The notes below the pieces were generated by a model. The model searched no databases, was not told where the DNA came from, and was given only the letters and a program-made list of their open reading frames with translations. From Takakia lepidozioides (taxonomy: Eukaryota > Streptophyta > Takakiopsida > Takakiales > Takakiaceae), in the NCBI GenBank assembly GCA_030704615.1, contig CM060733.1:21948001-22012000 (forward strand): a stretch of DNA of 64,000 nucleotides, in the 5' to 3' direction. Positions 62,772-64,000 of the stretch are shown piece after piece. Position 1 is the first letter of the stretch. The number at the start of each line of letters is the position of its first letter. A program made the position numbers and the translations under genes.

Positions 62772-62840
62772 GCCATCCCTGCTGATTCTGCCTGCCGAAT
62801 CGGCAGTACGCCCTGGGTGGCCGATTCGGCCTGAGAATCA
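62772..62840. repeat. Hairpin of CTGATTCT / GCCGAATCGGC type
   Basis: CTGATTCT and GCCGAATCGGC are mirrored by GCCGATTCGGC and AGAATCAG across a loop of about 15 bases, forming an almost perfect stem of 19 or more pairs. Confidence 0.75.
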
Positions 62841-63050
62841 GTCGAAAAAATGGCAGAATGCGCCACACCTGCTTTTAACGTTAGGTACGTAAGAAGACTG
62901 CTCCATAGCCCAATGCCATCTGAAGCTTCTACTTCCTGACTCGGTACATGAGCTGTCATTGATGAACTTGCCGACCAACTACTCGAGTCTGGCAACAAGG
63001 TGGGGTGGTTGCATTGTTGTTTTCGGGTGGTCGCGACCTGCCCCTGCCTG

Positions 63051-63482
63051 TTACAAACCTCTCTCTGATAAGCGCATGACAGTCGACACTGCGACTGTGT
63101 TGAGATTGTCGAGGCAGAATGCGAGATCGGCCAGTTGCTTAGATAATTGCCCTTGTACCTCTTGCAAGCAGGCCTCCAGCTCTGCCACATGAGACTTTAA
63201 GATATGTCCAGCCTGCTCACCCTGATCGGCAATATCGGCAGCAACAGAACCATTGTCGTTGCGGGATGACTTATCCACTAGCCCTTGTAACACCGCCTCT
63301 GTATTCCTCACTCTACTCGGGAGCTTTCTTATTGCATCTGACGCGGCTTGCTTGATTCCCTCCGCATTTTGGATCCACCATCTCTCCACCACGGATCCTC
63401 CTTCAGTCTCTAATAAGTGCTCCCGTGTTGTGGGTACTCTTTTACCAGGCGGACCGGGGTGTCTACTTCCAAGCAATTCCAA
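63051..63482 (-). CDS. Unrecognised helical protein or exon, 143 codons
   Basis: The frame is rich in Ala, Glu, Gln and Leu, with heptad-like spacing (HILKSHVAELEACLQEVQGQ, LSKQLADLAFCLDNLNTVAV), suggesting a coiled coil. The first 30 residues look less coding, so the real exon may start inside. No family recognised. Confidence 0.4.
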   Translation of the reverse strand: MELLGSRHPGPPGKRVPTTREHLLETEGGSVVERWWIQNAEGIKQAASDAIRKLPSRVRNTEAVLQGLVDKSSRNDNGSVAADIADQGEQAGHILKSHVAELEACLQEVQGQLSKQLADLAFCLDNLNTVAVSTVMRLSERGL

Positions 63483-64000
63483 TCACTGAGAGTTGAGTAC
63501 TTTGTCAACGATGCATAATCGCGGGTGGCGGCTTAAACGTCCACGCAAGCAGGAGGGGTGGGCCTCGTATAGGAAGTTGAAGGAACCCTTTGTAGGAACC
63601 AGTAACATCCGTCTTCTCCTTCATACTGCACTTAAATCACTCATCCGGCCAACCAGCACTCTCATGATCTGGAGACTGGGTCCACTACGCTGGCAGGCAG
63701 CTTGCGTCACCCGCGGCTACTACTCGAATTCTTGTTGAACGTGGCTGACATTGGAGCTGGTCATTTTTTTCCAGGTGCGTTTCCCTCTTCATGCTGGAAT
63801 TCCTCTCAAGAAACTTCATGTGAAAAGTTGTGTCTGTCATGGACTATAAAACCATATGGAAAAATAAAATACTTTCGAACTGATCGAATGTGGATTGTAC
63901 TAGTGGATTTTAGCAATGTGCTCTCAATTTTGAAAGGCATTTCCAGTTTCAAAAGAAAAGTTATTGATGCATGAGGTATGGCTGCAACTGGTTGCACCTT
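63483..64000. other. No recognised gene
   Basis: Short open frames only; the window ends here. Confidence 0.4.

Overview
The window is nuclear DNA of a land plant, most likely a non-seed plant such as a lycophyte, fern or bryophyte; the sequence does not settle which. The evidence is a 13-exon plastid-type anthranilate synthase gene, (CCCTAAA)n/(TTTAGGG)n plant telomere repeats, plant snRNA-type promoters (an upstream element ATCCCATATCG plus TATA), and Ty3/gypsy, LINE and Penelope-like retroelements. Host genes are few and sit between decayed transposable elements.

Layout. 1-2769: a decayed Ty3/gypsy element on the minus strand, running off the left edge. 4126-8930: a 5'-truncated LINE, minus strand. 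13406-20822: anthranilate synthase alpha. 22650-22975: a strong candidate telomerase RNA gene, with a Pol III type-3 promoter, an 11-nt telomeric template, a T4 terminator and a length of about 264 nt. 24576-25188 and 26989-27464: two MITE-like insertions. 28862-32671: a Ty3/gypsy chromovirus with an inverted LTR piece inside it. 32672-40293: an array of endonuclease-lacking Penelope-like elements (PLEs), plus strand. It holds one apparently complete copy (ORF1 and reverse transcriptase, with a directly repeated pseudo-LTR) and two further unit types, here called B and C. Copies abut short CCCTAAA tracts, and each complete unit carries a hammerhead ribozyme. 40294-45496: a segment with a SWIM-protein pseudogene and a 986-bp tandem repeat. 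45497-49911: a second PLE array, mostly minus strand. 49909-58000: a REase-kinase (Crinkler-like) gene with one in-frame TGA, LINE fragments and dispersed repeats. 58723-60744: a divergent pair of host genes, PDRG1-like prefoldin-family protein and TTM3-like CYTH phosphatase. 62345-62890: a cluster of fold-back repeats holding two more snRNA-type upstream elements.

The most interesting signal links the telomerase RNA candidate to the PLE arrays. Several telomere tracts that cap PLE copies are followed by CTTG, CTTGTGAGG or CTTGTGAGGGCAG. This is the sequence lying directly 3' of the template in the candidate telomerase RNA 10 kb or more away. Order and polarity fit a broken 3' end annealing to the RNA just 3' of the template, copying through the template to add repeats, and then receiving a PLE cDNA. 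Unit B also carries a 21-nt upstream promoter block identical to that of the telomerase RNA candidate, together with its own hammerhead ribozyme.

Intron positions, ribozyme folds and element borders were worked out by eye. No similarity search or folding program was run.
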